Made by a program: the position numbers and the translations under genes. From Gammaproteobacteria bacterium (GTDB lineage: Bacteria; Pseudomonadota; Gammaproteobacteria; UBA6429; Thiohalophilaceae): a stretch of DNA of 64,000 nt. Each line of letters opens with the position of its first letter. The first letter of the stretch is position 1. The notes under the pieces are model-generated. The model was not told where the DNA came from. It did no database searches and was given only the letters and a program-made list of their open reading frames with translations. Location of the stretch: assembly GCA_016125505.1 (NCBI GenBank), contig WGLP01000002.1, positions 806,001 through 870,000 of the forward strand, given 5' to 3'. This document shows positions 27,946-38,173 of the stretch, one piece after another.

Positions 27946-29004
27946 ATGAAGTTTTTCCCAGTTTTTGTGTTGCTGGCAGCTGTGGGTTTGTCAGCGTGTT
28001 CCACGACTCCCGATGATAAGGGTGTTTACGGTAATACCAAGACCCTGGAACCTTTGCAGGTGCCGCCGGATCTGAGTCAGCCGGAAAATGACAATGGCGA
28101 TGCCGATGTGGTGACTTCCTATCTGGGCTATCAGAAAAGCCTGAGCTCTTCGGAAAAAGATAAAATGCTGCACGGCTACGAAGGCATGCGTTTCGTACGT
28201 GACGGTTCCCTGTTCTGGCTCGAGATCAAGGATACGCCCAGCAATGTCTGGCAATCACTGCGTAACTTTTTCACCCGGCTCGGGTTTAAAATCATTTCCG
28301 AACAACCCGACCTTGGCTTGATGCAAACCAACTGGCAACAAAATCGCGAAAACATCTCGACCAACTGGTTTTTAAAAATGGTTGGCAAGCTGTATACGCC
28401 TGAACTGATGGACAGTTACCGTGCCCATCTGGAATATGACAGTGCCAACCAGGTTACCCGGGTCTTTATTTCACAACAAGGCGTGCAGCAGGTCACCTGG
28501 CACAGCGGTAATGTTCCGGACAGCGGGTATCAATGGGTTGCGCGCCCATCGGATCCTGATCTGGAAGTGGAAATGTTGATGCGCTTTATGGAGTTTCGCG
28601 GCATGGGTGGTAAGCAGGCGAAGCAGGTGGTTGCCGACACCAAGCCGGTGCTCAAGGCCACGTTGTCCCAGGACAAGAATGGCTACGTCCTGACCTACAA
28701 TGATAGCTTTGCCCGGGTCTGGTTGCTGGCAGGGATTGCGATGGATCGTATTGGTATCACCGTCGAGGATCGTAACCGTTCCGCGGGCGTGTACTATATA
28801 CAGTTGCCGGACAGTTTTGATCTGGCTTCGAAGCCAGGTTTCTTTAGCTCGGGCAAGAAGCCCAGTTCAAGCAAGTATTTGTTGACTCTGGATGACAAGG
28901 GCGAGAATACGACGATTATCGTCAAACCGCGCGGCGAGATGGGCAAGGATTTCCCGGAAGTTTCAAAAAAGATCCTGGATGAAATAAAGAACAACCTTCA
29001 GTAA
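27946..29004 (+). CDS. bamC: BamC, outer-membrane assembly lipoprotein
   Basis: About 352 residues. The second ATG at 27946 is preferred because AAGG sits 7 bases upstream; the ATG at 27940 is too close to it. A lipoprotein signal (MKFFPVFVLLAAVGLSAC) ends in the lipobox LSAC. The unstructured N-terminal segment with LQVPPDLSQP is the BamD-binding lasso typical of BamC. Two helix-grip domains follow (about 80-200 and 225-345). BamC is a peripheral subunit of the BAM complex that inserts beta-barrel proteins. It follows dapA by 20 bases, a conserved neighbourhood. Confidence 0.93.
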   Translation: MKFFPVFVLLAAVGLSACSTTPDDKGVYGNTKTLEPLQVPPDLSQPENDNGDADVVTSYLGYQKSLSSSEKDKMLHGYEGMRFVRDGSLFWLEIKDTPSNVWQSLRNFFTRLGFKIISEQPDLGLMQTNWQQNRENISTNWFLKMVGKLYTPELMDSYRAHLEYDSANQVTRVFISQQGVQQVTWHSGNVPDSGYQWVARPSDPDLEVEMLMRFMEFRGMGGKQAKQVVADTKPVLKATLSQDKNGYVLTYNDSFARVWLLAGIAMDRIGITVEDRNRSAGVYYIQLPDSFDLASKPGFFSSGKKPSSSKYLLTLDDKGENTTIIVKPRGEMGKDFPEVSKKILDEIKNNLQ

Positions 29005-29017
29005 CGAAAGGATTGTC

Positions 29018-29779
29018 TTGCGTATTGCATCACTTGGCAGCGGCAGCCGGGGCAATGCGACCCTGGTGCAACATGAACAGACAACCCTGCTTGTCGATTG
29101 CGGCTTTTCGCTGCGCGAAACGGAACGCAGACTGGACGAGTATGGTGTCGCGGCGAGCGATATTGATGCGGTGCTCGTTACCCACGAACATGGCGATCAC
29201 ATTCGCGGCGCCGGTGCGTTTTGCCGCAAACACGCCACACCTTTATATATGACACACGGCACATACCGCGCCAGCGATATGTTCGAACAGTCTTCGTGTC
29301 TGGAGATTATGGCAAGTGAAAGTTTCGCCATTAAGGATATTTCGATCCTGCCATTCGCCGTGCCGCACGATGCCGCCGAACCATGTCAGTTTGTGTTCAG
29401 TGATGGCGATATTCGCATTGGCCTGTTGACGGATACCGGTATGATCACGCCGCATATCGTCGATATGCTGTCCGGTTGTCACGCCTTATTGCTCGAATGT
29501 AATCACGATCTCGATATGCTGCAACAGGGTGAATATCCACCCAGTTTAAAGCAGCGCGTCGGTGGCGATTATGGCCATTTGAACAATAGCCAGGCCGCAT
29601 CATTGCTGGGACAGATGGATTGCAGTCGCTTGTGCTATGTTGCGGCGATGCATTTGAGTGACAAAAATAACAAACCGTCTTTGGCCAGACAGGCATTAAG
29701 CAAGGCGTTGAACTGGCGAGTCAATGACATCCTGGTTGCGGATCAGGACAACGGTCTGGATTGGTTTTTGCTAAATTAA
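29018..29779 (+). CDS. Metallo-beta-lactamase fold hydrolase (YycJ/VicX-like)
   Basis: 253 residues starting at a TTG (29018) with GAAAGGA upstream. The metal motif [10 protein letters not shown] is the HxHxDH signature; later ligands appear as PFAVPHDA and [11 protein letters not shown]. The N-terminus [16 protein letters not shown] is characteristic of the YycJ/VicX group of MBL-fold proteins, some of which act as 5'-exonuclease-like DNA repair enzymes. It lies between bamC and purC, with 13-14 base gaps, and is probably co-transcribed with them. Substrate not determined. Confidence 0.92.
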   Translation: MRIASLGSGSRGNATLVQHEQTTLLVDCGFSLRETERRLDEYGVAASDIDAVLVTHEHGDHIRGAGAFCRKHATPLYMTHGTYRASDMFEQSSCLEIMASESFAIKDISILPFAVPHDAAEPCQFVFSDGDIRIGLLTDTGMITPHIVDMLSGCHALLLECNHDLDMLQQGEYPPSLKQRVGGDYGHLNNSQAASLLGQMDCSRLCYVAAMHLSDKNNKPSLARQALSKALNWRVNDILVADQDNGLDWFLLN

Positions 29780-29793
29780 AACTAGAGGCAAAC

Positions 29794-30510
29794 ATGAAAA
29801 AGACGAATGAACTGTATGCTGGTAAGGCAAAGACGGTGTACGCCACGGATGATCAAGACCGCTTGATCATGTATTTCCGGAACGATACCTCCGCCTTCGA
29901 TGGCGAGAAGGTGGAAAAGCTGGATCGCAAGGGGATGGTGAATAACTACTTCAACGCCTTCATCATGCAAAAGCTGCAGGCGGCGGGTGTTCCCACCCAT
30001 TTTGAAACCACCCTCAGCGATCAGGAGTCCGTGGTCAAACGTCTCGAGATGATCCCGGTGGAGTGCGTGATGCGCAATATCGCCTCGGGCAGTATCGTGC
30101 GTCGACTGGGTGTCCAGGACGGCATGGAACTGAAGCCGCCGACCTTCGAATTTTTCCTGAAGAACGACGCCTTGCACGACCCCATGGTCAACGATTACCA
30201 CATCGAATCCTTCAAGTGGGCGACTCGCGATGAGGTGGCACGGATGAAGGAACTCACCTTCAAGGTCAACGATATCCTCAAGCAGCTGTTTCTCGATGCC
30301 GGCATGTTGCTGGTGGACTTCAAACTGGAGTTCGGACGCTTTCAGGGAGAGATTTATCTCGGCGACGAGTTTTCCCCCGACGGCTGCCGGCTGTGGGATG
30401 CACAGACGCGCAAAAAGCTCGATAAAGACCGTTTTCGCCAGGGTCTGGGCGGCGTCGTAGAGGCATACGAAGAGGTCGCGCAGCGCCTCGGTGTAAGACT
30501 GCCCGCGTAA
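29794..30510 (+). CDS. purC: Phosphoribosylaminoimidazole-succinocarboxamide synthase PurC
   Basis: 238 residues from ATG 29794 (AGAGG upstream); E. coli PurC is 237. It performs the ATP-dependent ligation of aspartate to CAIR in purine synthesis. N-terminal [15 protein letters not shown] and central [17 protein letters not shown] motifs and the [14 protein letters not shown] metal/ATP region are conserved. Its upstream in-frame extension to 29761 belongs to the previous gene. The end is marked by a hairpin. Confidence 0.97.
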   Translation: MKKTNELYAGKAKTVYATDDQDRLIMYFRNDTSAFDGEKVEKLDRKGMVNNYFNAFIMQKLQAAGVPTHFETTLSDQESVVKRLEMIPVECVMRNIASGSIVRRLGVQDGMELKPPTFEFFLKNDALHDPMVNDYHIESFKWATRDEVARMKELTFKVNDILKQLFLDAGMLLVDFKLEFGRFQGEIYLGDEFSPDGCRLWDAQTRKKLDKDRFRQGLGGVVEAYEEVAQRLGVRLPA

Positions 30511-30547
30511 TCAGCCCGGGATCGCCTCGCTCCCGTCTACCAAGAGT

Positions 30548-30575
30548 ACAAATCCGGGGAAATACCCGGATTTGT
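30548..30575 (+). terminator. Hairpin after purC
   Basis: A perfect 11-base stem ACAAATCCGGG / CCCGGATTTGT surrounds a GAAATA loop and starts about 38 bases after purC. No clear T-run follows, so termination may be weak or the hairpin may stabilise the mRNA end. Confidence 0.6.
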
Positions 30576-30592
30576 GTCTAACTGTGTCAAAT

Positions 30593-30619
30593 TCAAGTCG
30601 ACTCTCTTTTGGTCGATAT
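30593..30619 (+). promoter_or_regulatory. Candidate sigma-28 (FliA)-type promoter for the second chemoreceptor
   Basis: TCAA (30593-30596), a 15-base spacer and GTCGATAT (30612-30619) approximate TAAA-N15-GCCGATAA. The -10 core is nearly that of the promoter before the paralogous receptor at 14-16 kb. It would give a leader of about 70 bases. Confidence 0.5.
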
Positions 30620-30694
30620 CTGTCTGTGTAATCCCCGGTCTTTTTAAATAAAACACAATAAATCAGTAAATTAGGTGATTCGAATAAAGGGCTC

Positions 30695-32737
30695 ATGGTC
30701 ATGCAAGATACATTGTTAAATGTCTTCTCTCACATCAAGATCCGCTACAAGGTCATGGGCGGTACCGGCCTCATGCTTATCTTGATCGCCATTGTTTCGG
30801 GCACGGTGTTATTCAATCTCAGCAGGACCAAGAATGATGTCAGTGAAGTGGTGACGCAACGCCAGCCGGTGATGACAACATCGCTGCAGTTGGCGGATGC
30901 CGTCGATCGGGCAAGCGCCACACTCGGCTTTTATCTTTCCAATCCGGATGCCACAAATAAACAGGATTACGATCAGTCACTGTCCGAGTTGAACGATATC
31001 ATTAATAAACTGATCGCCATGCCGATGGTGAAAGACGATCCGCAGACACTGGCCCAGGTGAAAGAGATAGCGGGAGAGGTGGACAAGTATAAAAGTTATC
31101 ATGACACCATGATCAAACTGGCGACGAATTTCCAGGACAATTTCCCCGCCATGCAGGCATCCAGCGACACGATTAACCCCATTGCCATGAATATCCAGGC
31201 CGGTCTGCAAAACATGATGGCCGCGGAACTGGAAGAAGCGGCAACACCGGAACGGCGGAGGCTGTTGTTCGAAATTGCCACCCTGCGCCAGAACTGGATG
31301 AATATCCTGATGGGGCTGCGCGCCTACATGGCCTTCCGTGACAATATTTCTCTGGAAAACCTGACTACCTATCGCCAGGCCTTCGACCAGCAGATGGAGA
31401 AGATGAACCAATATAACAGTCTGCTGAATTTCGAAGAGAGCGATGCCATGCAGAACATCAAGGATGGCACGGCGAAGTATTACAAAGGCTTGGATGACGT
31501 TGTCGCCATCCATAGCAGCGATAAATGGCGCACCGACTCCTATTTGATCAAGACTGAAATAGGCCCGTTGGTCAAAACCATCAAAAGCAAAATCGATGCG
31601 CTTGTTGGCAAACAGACCGAGCTGACCAACAGCATTAGTACCGGCCTGGTGGATGGGGTGAATCACACACAGCGTGTTGTCCTGACGCTGCTGATCGTTT
31701 CCATCGTTGTCGGCTTGTTGGGCACCTGGTTAATGACCCTGTCTATTGTCAGCCCGATCAAGCGAGCTGTCGAGGCCATGCACGATATCGCAAGTGGCGA
31801 AGGCGATCTGACCCAACGCCTGGATGTGAAAGGCAAAGATGAGGTTGCTGAACTTTCTGCTGCATTTAATACCTTCATCGGCAGGGTGCATGAACTGGTC
31901 AGCCAGGTAGCCGGTTCTACCTCGCAGCTGGCATCCGCCGCGGAAGAGATGTCGCTTATCGTGGATCAAACCAAAAACGGCATTCAGCAACAGAGCAATG
32001 AAACCGAACAGGTTGCTACTGCCATGAACGAGATGGTGGCAACCGTGCAGGAGGTTGCGCGCCATGCCGACAATGCGGCGCAAATGGCGCATCAGGCGGA
32101 TGATCAGGCGGTCACTGGTAAACACGTTGTCGCCCGTACCATCAATTCCATCGAACAGCTCGCCGGTGAGGTAAACAAGGCATCCGAAGTGATTCATGGT
32201 CTTGAGCGTGACAGCGAAGCTATTGGTGCGGTGTTGGATGTGATCCAGGGTATCGCGGAACAGACCAACCTGCTTGCCCTGAATGCCGCCATCGAGGCTG
32301 CGCGGGCCGGCGAACAGGGCCGCGGTTTTGCCGTGGTGGCAGATGAAGTGCGCAGCCTGGCAAGCCGGACACAATCGTCCACGCAGGAAATTCAGGCGAT
32401 GATCGAACGTCTGCAAGTGGGTGCGCGCGATGCCGTCTCCGTAATGGAAAAAGGCAACAGCCAGGCGCAAGAGAGCGTCCGTCAGGCGGCGGATGCAGGC
32501 TCGTCACTGGAAGAGATCACCGATGCGGTTGCCAATATCTCGCAAATGAACGCGCAGATCGCCGATGCCTCACGTCAGCAAGGCACGGTGGCGGAAGAGA
32601 TCAACCGCAATATCAGCAATATTACCCAGGTCGCAGAGGCCTCTGCCAACGGTACCGAAGATATGGCACGTTCAAGTCTGGCGCTTGCCGAACTGGCGTC
32701 GTCGTTGCAGACGATGGTTTCACGGTTCAAGATCTAA
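30695..32737 (+). CDS. Methyl-accepting chemotaxis protein
   Basis: 680 residues; a second ATG two codons in is equally possible. Helix 1 at about 22-44, an extracytoplasmic sensor of about 280 residues, helix 2 near 330-350, HAMP ([19 protein letters not shown]), then a long signalling hairpin with [23 protein letters not shown] and [19 protein letters not shown]. The sensor shares [21 protein letters not shown] and [14 protein letters not shown] blocks with the receptor at 14089-16116, so they are paralogs. The HAMP-hairpin is of the common Vibrio/Pseudomonas type. Ligand unknown. Ends SRFKI without a CheR/CheB tether. Confidence 0.94.
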   Translation: MVMQDTLLNVFSHIKIRYKVMGGTGLMLILIAIVSGTVLFNLSRTKNDVSEVVTQRQPVMTTSLQLADAVDRASATLGFYLSNPDATNKQDYDQSLSELNDIINKLIAMPMVKDDPQTLAQVKEIAGEVDKYKSYHDTMIKLATNFQDNFPAMQASSDTINPIAMNIQAGLQNMMAAELEEAATPERRRLLFEIATLRQNWMNILMGLRAYMAFRDNISLENLTTYRQAFDQQMEKMNQYNSLLNFEESDAMQNIKDGTAKYYKGLDDVVAIHSSDKWRTDSYLIKTEIGPLVKTIKSKIDALVGKQTELTNSISTGLVDGVNHTQRVVLTLLIVSIVVGLLGTWLMTLSIVSPIKRAVEAMHDIASGEGDLTQRLDVKGKDEVAELSAAFNTFIGRVHELVSQVAGSTSQLASAAEEMSLIVDQTKNGIQQQSNETEQVATAMNEMVATVQEVARHADNAAQMAHQADDQAVTGKHVVARTINSIEQLAGEVNKASEVIHGLERDSEAIGAVLDVIQGIAEQTNLLALNAAIEAARAGEQGRGFAVVADEVRSLASRTQSSTQEIQAMIERLQVGARDAVSVMEKGNSQAQESVRQAADAGSSLEEITDAVANISQMNAQIADASRQQGTVAEEINRNISNITQVAEASANGTEDMARSSLALAELASSLQTMVSRFKI

Positions 32738-32749
32738 TCATACCTACCA

Positions 32750-32777
32750 CCCCGCGCATTCGCGCGGGGCTTGTTTT
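32750..32777 (+). terminator. Rho-independent terminator after the chemoreceptor
   Basis: The stem CCCCGCGC (32750-32757) pairs with GCGCGGGG (32762-32769), followed by CTTGTTTT. It starts 13 bases past the stop codon. Confidence 0.85.
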
Positions 32778-32879
32778 CGTGTATTTTTCGCATATTGTGC
32801 AATTGCAGCTTGCACGTTACACTCCCGGTGCGCGATCATTAGTGTCACGCGATTTCACAGGTGTAACGACAACAAATCT

Positions 32880-34769
32880 ATGCCACCACGCTCATATACC
32901 TCGGAAGATATCGAAGTCTTGACAGGTCTGGAACCGGTTCGCAAACGACCGGGGATGTATACCCAGACAGATCGTCCTAACCATCTCGCTCAGGAAGTGA
33001 TCGACAACAGTGTCGACGAAGCCATTGCCGGGCATGCCAAACGTATCGACGTGCGTTTGTATAAAGACGGTTCACTGGAGGTCTCCGATGATGGTCGCGG
33101 CATGCCGGTGGATAAACACCCGCGCGAGAAGGTACCCGGTGTCGAAGTGATCCTGACGCGTCTGCATGCCGGCGGTAAATTCTCCAACAAGAATTACAAG
33201 TTTTCCGGCGGTCTGCACGGTGTCGGTGTGTCGGTAGTGAATGCCTTGTCCAAACACCTTGAGGTGTGGATCCGCCGCGATGGCAAGGAATACAACATGG
33301 CCTTTGCCGGCGGTAATCCGGTCTCCAAACTGGAAGTGATCGGCGAGGTCGGCAAGCGCAACACCGGCACAACCTTGCGTTTTTGGCCGGATGCCAAGTA
33401 TTTCGATAACGTCAAATTCTCCGTAACGCGCCTCAAGCACATCCTGCGCGCGAAGGCGGTGTTATGTCCCGGCCTGACCGTGACCTTCGAGGATGAGGCT
33501 GCCAACGACAAGGAAGAGTGGTATTACGAAGACGGTCTGAAAGATTATCTGACCAGTGCCCTGCGCGGTTGCGAGTTATTGCCGGCGGACGGTTTTGTCG
33601 GCAACTTCGAAGGCAATGAAGAGGCGGTGAGCTGGGCCATCGCCTGGGTTGTTGACGGCGAGGCAAACCTTGCCGAGAGTTATGTCAATCTGGTGCCGAC
33701 CACACAGGGTGGTACCCACGTGAATGGTTTGCGTACCGGTTTGACCGACGCCGTCCGCGAATTTTGTGAATTTCGCAATCTGGTGCCGCGCGGTGTCAAG
33801 CTCACGCCGGAAGATGTCTGGGACAAGGTCAGTTATATCCTTTCCGTGAAACTTGCCGACCCGCAGTTCTCGGGGCAAACCAAGGAACGCCTCACCTCGC
33901 GTGAATGCAGCACCTTTGTGACCGGTGTGGTCAAGGACGCATTCGGCTTGTGGTTGAACCAGCATGTGGAATCCGGCGAACGTATCGCCGAGCTGGCGAT
34001 CAGCAGTGCACAAAGCCGTCTGCGCGCCGGACGCCAGGTCGTGCGCAAGAAGGTCACCCAGGGCCCGGCATTGCCTGGCAAACTTGCCGATTGCTCGTCG
34101 CAGGATACGGATCGCACCGAACTGTTTCTGGTGGAAGGGGATTCCGCCGGCGGTTCCGCCAAGCAGGCGCGTGACCGCGAATTCCAGGCGATCATGCCCT
34201 TGCGCGGCAAGATCCTGAATACCTGGGAAGTGGATTCGGCGGAGGTGCTCGGATCGCAGGAGGTGAACGACATCTCTGTGGCGATTGGCGTGGATCCGGG
34301 TTCCAGTGATTTAAACAAATTGCGCTATGGCAAGATCATTATCCTTGCCGATGCGGATTCCGACGGTGCGCACATTGCCACCTTGTTATCCGCCTTATTC
34401 CTGCGTCATTACTGGCCGCTGGTAGCCGCCGGCAATATTTATGTCGCGATGCCGCCTTTGTATCGTATCGATATCGGCAAGGACGTGTATTACGCACACG
34501 ACGATGCGGAGAGACAGGGCATTATCGATCGCATTGCGGCGGAAAAGAAAAAGGGCAAGATCAGCGTGACACGCTTTAAAGGCCTGGGCGAAATGAATCC
34601 CCTGCAACTGCGCGAGACCACCATGGACCCGGATACGCGCCGGCTGGCGCGGCTGACCATCAAGCCCGGTGACGGCACGCAATCGCTGATGGACATGCTG
34701 CTCGCCAAGAAGCGCGCCGCGGATCGGCGGGCCTGGCTGGAAACCAAGGGCGACCTTGCGGCAATCTAA
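32880..34769 (+). CDS. parE: DNA topoisomerase IV subunit B ParE
   Basis: 629 residues from ATG 32880 (E. coli ParE 630); the longer open frame to 32565 is the end of the chemoreceptor in another frame. ParE is the ATPase subunit of topoisomerase IV, which decatenates daughter chromosomes. The GHKL ATPase region includes EVIDNSVDEAIAG and DGRGMPVDKHP. The Toprim motif is LFLVEGDSAGGSAKQ, followed by ILADADSDGAHIATLL and the family end RFKGLGEMNPLQLRETTMDP. The short form without the GyrB insertion identifies ParE rather than GyrB. parC follows after 23 bases. Confidence 0.97.
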   Translation: MPPRSYTSEDIEVLTGLEPVRKRPGMYTQTDRPNHLAQEVIDNSVDEAIAGHAKRIDVRLYKDGSLEVSDDGRGMPVDKHPREKVPGVEVILTRLHAGGKFSNKNYKFSGGLHGVGVSVVNALSKHLEVWIRRDGKEYNMAFAGGNPVSKLEVIGEVGKRNTGTTLRFWPDAKYFDNVKFSVTRLKHILRAKAVLCPGLTVTFEDEAANDKEEWYYEDGLKDYLTSALRGCELLPADGFVGNFEGNEEAVSWAIAWVVDGEANLAESYVNLVPTTQGGTHVNGLRTGLTDAVREFCEFRNLVPRGVKLTPEDVWDKVSYILSVKLADPQFSGQTKERLTSRECSTFVTGVVKDAFGLWLNQHVESGERIAELAISSAQSRLRAGRQVVRKKVTQGPALPGKLADCSSQDTDRTELFLVEGDSAGGSAKQARDREFQAIMPLRGKILNTWEVDSAEVLGSQEVNDISVAIGVDPGSSDLNKLRYGKIIILADADSDGAHIATLLSALFLRHYWPLVAAGNIYVAMPPLYRIDIGKDVYYAHDDAERQGIIDRIAAEKKKGKISVTRFKGLGEMNPLQLRETTMDPDTRRLARLTIKPGDGTQSLMDMLLAKKRAADRRAWLETKGDLAAI

Positions 34770-34792
34770 TTCACGTTTGATCAAAACGACTC

Positions 34793-37057
34793 ATGACTAA
34801 CGATATCCTGGAAGACAACGTCGAGCGCTTGCCGCTCATGACCTTCACCGAGCGCGCCTATCTCGATTACTCCATGTACGTGGTGCTGGATCGCGCCTTG
34901 CCGCACATCGGCGATGGCCTGAAACCGGTGCAACGCCGCATCATCTACGCCATGTCCGAACTCGGTCTCAAGGCCGGCACCAAGTTCAAGAAGTCTGCGC
35001 GCACCGTCGGTGACGTACTCGGTAAGTTCCATCCGCACGGCGACAGCGCCTGTTACGAAGCCATGGTGCTGATGGCTCAACCGTTTTCCTATCGTTATCC
35101 CTTGCTCGAAGGTCAGGGTAACTGGGGTTCGCCGGACGATCCGAAATCCTTCGCGGCCATGCGTTATACCGAATCGCGCCTGTCGGCCTTTGCCGATCTG
35201 CTGCTGCAGGAACTGGGGCAGGGTACAGTAGACTGGGTACCCAACTTCGATGGCACCCTGGATGAACCGAAACTGTTACCGGCGCGGGTGCCGCACGTAC
35301 TGCTCAATGGGACGACCGGCATTGCTGTGGGTATGGCTACCGATATTCCGCCGCATAATCTGCGTGAAGTCGGTGAGGCCTGCATTCATTTATTGAAAAA
35401 TCCCAAGGCCACCTTGAGCGAAGTCTGCAAGTTTGTGCAGGGGCCGGATTATCCCACGGATGCCGAGATCATCACGCCGCACAGCGAGATCCGTGAGATG
35501 TATGCCAAGGGCAACGGCTCCATTCGTATGCGCGCCAAATACGAAAAAGAAAAGAGTGGTGACATCATCATTACCGCCTTGCCGCATCAGACCTCGCCGG
35601 CAAAAGTACTGGAACAGATCGCCGGACAGATGACGGCAAAGAAGTTGCCCATGGTGGTGGACCTGCGCGATGAATCGGATCATGAAAACCCGACGCGGCT
35701 GGTGATCGTACCCAAGTCCAATCGCATCGACGTGGAAGAGTTGATGGCGCACTTGTTCGCGACCACCGATCTGGAACGCACCTATCGCGTCAACATGAAC
35801 ATGATCGGCCTGAACGGCCGCCCGGGCGTGAAAGATTTGCGCACCATTCTGCTGGAGTGGCTGGAGTATCGCACGGCCACGGTCAAGCGCCGGCTCGAAT
35901 ACCGTCTGCAAAAGGTCAAGGATCGTCTGCACCTGTTGGATGGCCTGCTGATCGCCTTCCTGAACCTGGACGAAGTGATTCGCATCATCCGCACCGAAGA
36001 CGAGCCCAAAGCGGTGTTGATGAAGCGCTTCAAGCTGACCGAGGTGCAGGCGGATTACATTCTGGATACGCGCCTGCGGCAATTGGCGCGCCTGGAAGAA
36101 ATGAAGATCCGTGCTGAGCAGAAGGAACTGGCGGAGGAACAGGCGGAACTGGAAAAGATCCTCGCTTCCAGCGCACGCCTGAAGACCCTCGTCGGCAAGG
36201 AATTAAAAGAGGACATCGATAAATTCGGCGATGATCGACGCTCCCCTATTGTCTCACGCGAAGCGGCGCAGGCCATGGATGAAACCACCCTGATCGGTGC
36301 CGAGCCGGTGACGGTGGTGCTGTCCGACAAGGGTTGGGTCCGTGCCGCCAAGGGACATGAGATCGATCCGGCGAGTCTGGCCTACAAGGCCGGCGATCAG
36401 TTTCTGGATGCGGCCAAGGCCAAGACCAATCAACTGGCGATCTTTATCGATTCCACCGGGCGCACCTATGCCCTGCCGGCGCACTCGCTGCCGTCCGCCC
36501 GCGGCATGGGTGAACCGCTGACCGGTAAGCTCAGTCCGCCCGACGGCGCGCGTTTCTGCGGCGTGGTGGCGGGCAATCCGGAGCAACTGGTGTTACTCGC
36601 CAACGATACCGGCTACGGCTTTATCACGAACCTGGAAAATCTCATTACACGTAATAAGAAAGGCAAGGCGGTGATGAAAGTCCCGGCCAATGCCTCGGTG
36701 TTGCCGCCGGTGCTGGTGGACGACCTGGAGCACCACTGGGTCGCCGCCGTGACCAGCGAAGGTCATCTGCTGGTGCACCACATTGAAGAACTGCCGCAAA
36801 TGCCCAAGGGCAAGGGCAACAAGATCATCAATATCCCGTCCGCCAAGCTCAAGAGTCGCGAAGAGATTGTCACGGCCATGACTGTGATCCACGAGGCGGA
36901 CAGCATCAAACTGTATTCCGGCAAGCGCCACAAGACCATTACACCGGACGAAATGGAACACTACGAAGGCGAACGTGCGCAACGCGGTCGCAAGTTGCCG
37001 CAGGGCTACCGCACGGTCGAACGTATGGAACCCGTCAAGCCGGGCGCCGAGGCTTAA
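34793..37057 (+). CDS. parC: DNA topoisomerase IV subunit A ParC
   Basis: 754 residues (E. coli 752). This is the DNA cleavage subunit paired with ParE. The quinolone-determining region reads [14 protein letters not shown], with S85 and E89 in the wild-type, drug-sensitive state. The catalytic tyrosine is Y125 in [10 protein letters not shown]. The breakage-reunion core is followed by a coiled-coil (about 360-480) and a C-terminal beta-pinwheel that starts after [12 protein letters not shown] and lacks a GyrA box, fitting ParC. Same strand and operon as parE, a frequent arrangement. Confidence 0.97.
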   Translation: MTNDILEDNVERLPLMTFTERAYLDYSMYVVLDRALPHIGDGLKPVQRRIIYAMSELGLKAGTKFKKSARTVGDVLGKFHPHGDSACYEAMVLMAQPFSYRYPLLEGQGNWGSPDDPKSFAAMRYTESRLSAFADLLLQELGQGTVDWVPNFDGTLDEPKLLPARVPHVLLNGTTGIAVGMATDIPPHNLREVGEACIHLLKNPKATLSEVCKFVQGPDYPTDAEIITPHSEIREMYAKGNGSIRMRAKYEKEKSGDIIITALPHQTSPAKVLEQIAGQMTAKKLPMVVDLRDESDHENPTRLVIVPKSNRIDVEELMAHLFATTDLERTYRVNMNMIGLNGRPGVKDLRTILLEWLEYRTATVKRRLEYRLQKVKDRLHLLDGLLIAFLNLDEVIRIIRTEDEPKAVLMKRFKLTEVQADYILDTRLRQLARLEEMKIRAEQKELAEEQAELEKILASSARLKTLVGKELKEDIDKFGDDRRSPIVSREAAQAMDETTLIGAEPVTVVLSDKGWVRAAKGHEIDPASLAYKAGDQFLDAAKAKTNQLAIFIDSTGRTYALPAHSLPSARGMGEPLTGKLSPPDGARFCGVVAGNPEQLVLLANDTGYGFITNLENLITRNKKGKAVMKVPANASVLPPVLVDDLEHHWVAAVTSEGHLLVHHIEELPQMPKGKGNKIINIPSAKLKSREEIVTAMTVIHEADSIKLYSGKRHKTITPDEMEHYEGERAQRGRKLPQGYRTVERMEPVKPGAEA

Positions 37058-37069
37058 TCGATATCGGCG

Positions 37070-38173
37070 TTACTGCCCGTTGTTGCTTGGCGCGGGTTGT
37101 GAATCCGGGCTTTGTTCGCGGCGCAGTTGTTGGACCTTTTCCAGCACGCGTTCGGCACGATCGATGTGGCTCAACAGGTTTTCATTATCCGGATCGAGTT
37201 CACGGAGTTTATTCCAGACGGCAAGGGCCTGTTCGACCTGGCCCTGGCTATAGAGTTTGCGGCCGAGTTCGATGCCCTGGCTGACGTTGTCGCGCACGCG
37301 ACGTTTGATTTCCTCACCGTAGGCCTTGACCGCTGCCAGGCGTTTATCGGCGAGCGGGATCCGGTCGTAGTGATCTATCGCCTGTTTCAAGTGTCCGGCC
37401 TCTAAATCCTTTTTGCTTTTGTCCAGCAGGTTGCGTCCCAGCTGACTGAGTGCCGGTTGTTTCTCGTGAGTTTGCGGTGGCGGCAGATGCTTGCGTTCCA
37501 GTTTTTCCTGGATATTCGCCAGTGTGGTTTTAATCTTTGTATCCGGTTGCAGTTTGTAGGCAAGCTGATAGCAGCGCTGGGCGAGTTCAAGGTCGTCCGT
37601 TGCCGCCGCGTTATTGCCACACTCCAGCATCTGCTGGTAAATCTCCTGGCTGTCCTTGCCATAGTCATCCATGGCAGCCTGGGTCTTTTTGTCCTCAGGC
37701 AGGGTGCGCTTGAGTTGCTGCTGAATCGGTCTGTCTTTTACCAGCCACTCGGCCTTGTTGATCGATAATTGCATGTACAGACTTTTCAGATATTGCGCGC
37801 GCTGCCGCAGGAATTCCTGGTAAGTGGCATGTAAGGCCTTGCTGTCCGGGAGCTTTGCCAGTGCATCGGTCAAGGTGACCTCGGCATCGTGCCATTGTCC
37901 CTTCTCAATTTCATTCAACGAGGTGGCGATCTTTTCCTGCTCAAAGCGGCGGGCCTCTTCGATGGCCTGCTGACGTTTCTTTTGCAGCAATGGATATTTG
38001 GCGTTCGAGGGACGCACGTAACGCAGCGTATCCAGAATTTTGCCGTATTCATGCTGTGCCATCCAGACATCAATCTGCTTGTCCAGATCACTGTCGAACG
38101 AATTGAGAAAGGCACAGCCGGTCATGGTCAGCACCAGGGAGGAAATGAAAATCGCACGTAGCAGGTGGATCAT
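37070..38173 (-). CDS. TPR-like lipoprotein of unknown function
   Basis: 367 residues. A lipoprotein signal (MIHLLRAIFISSLVLTMTGC) ends in a TGC lipobox at C20, so it is probably anchored in the outer or inner membrane. The rest is almost entirely helical with tetratricopeptide-like repeats (for example LEAGHLKQAIDHYDRIPLAD and YSQGQVEQALAVWNKLRELD), rich in Gln/Lys/Glu. It overlaps the upstream cyclase gene by 4 bases (ATGA), so the two are translationally coupled. It may present or sense an extracytoplasmic signal for the cyclase; this is inference. Confidence 0.85.
   Translation of the reverse strand: MIHLLRAIFISSLVLTMTGCAFLNSFDSDLDKQIDVWMAQHEYGKILDTLRYVRPSNAKYPLLQKKRQQAIEEARRFEQEKIATSLNEIEKGQWHDAEVTLTDALAKLPDSKALHATYQEFLRQRAQYLKSLYMQLSINKAEWLVKDRPIQQQLKRTLPEDKKTQAAMDDYGKDSQEIYQQMLECGNNAAATDDLELAQRCYQLAYKLQPDTKIKTTLANIQEKLERKHLPPPQTHEKQPALSQLGRNLLDKSKKDLEAGHLKQAIDHYDRIPLADKRLAAVKAYGEEIKRRVRDNVSQGIELGRKLYSQGQVEQALAVWNKLRELDPDNENLLSHIDRAERVLEKVQQLRREQSPDSQPAPSNNGQ

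Noticed and set aside
30511..30702. 63-codon minus-strand frame in the gap before the second chemoreceptor
   Set aside because: No ribosome-binding site, it covers the purC hairpin and the candidate sigma-28 promoter, and it has no recognisable sequence.
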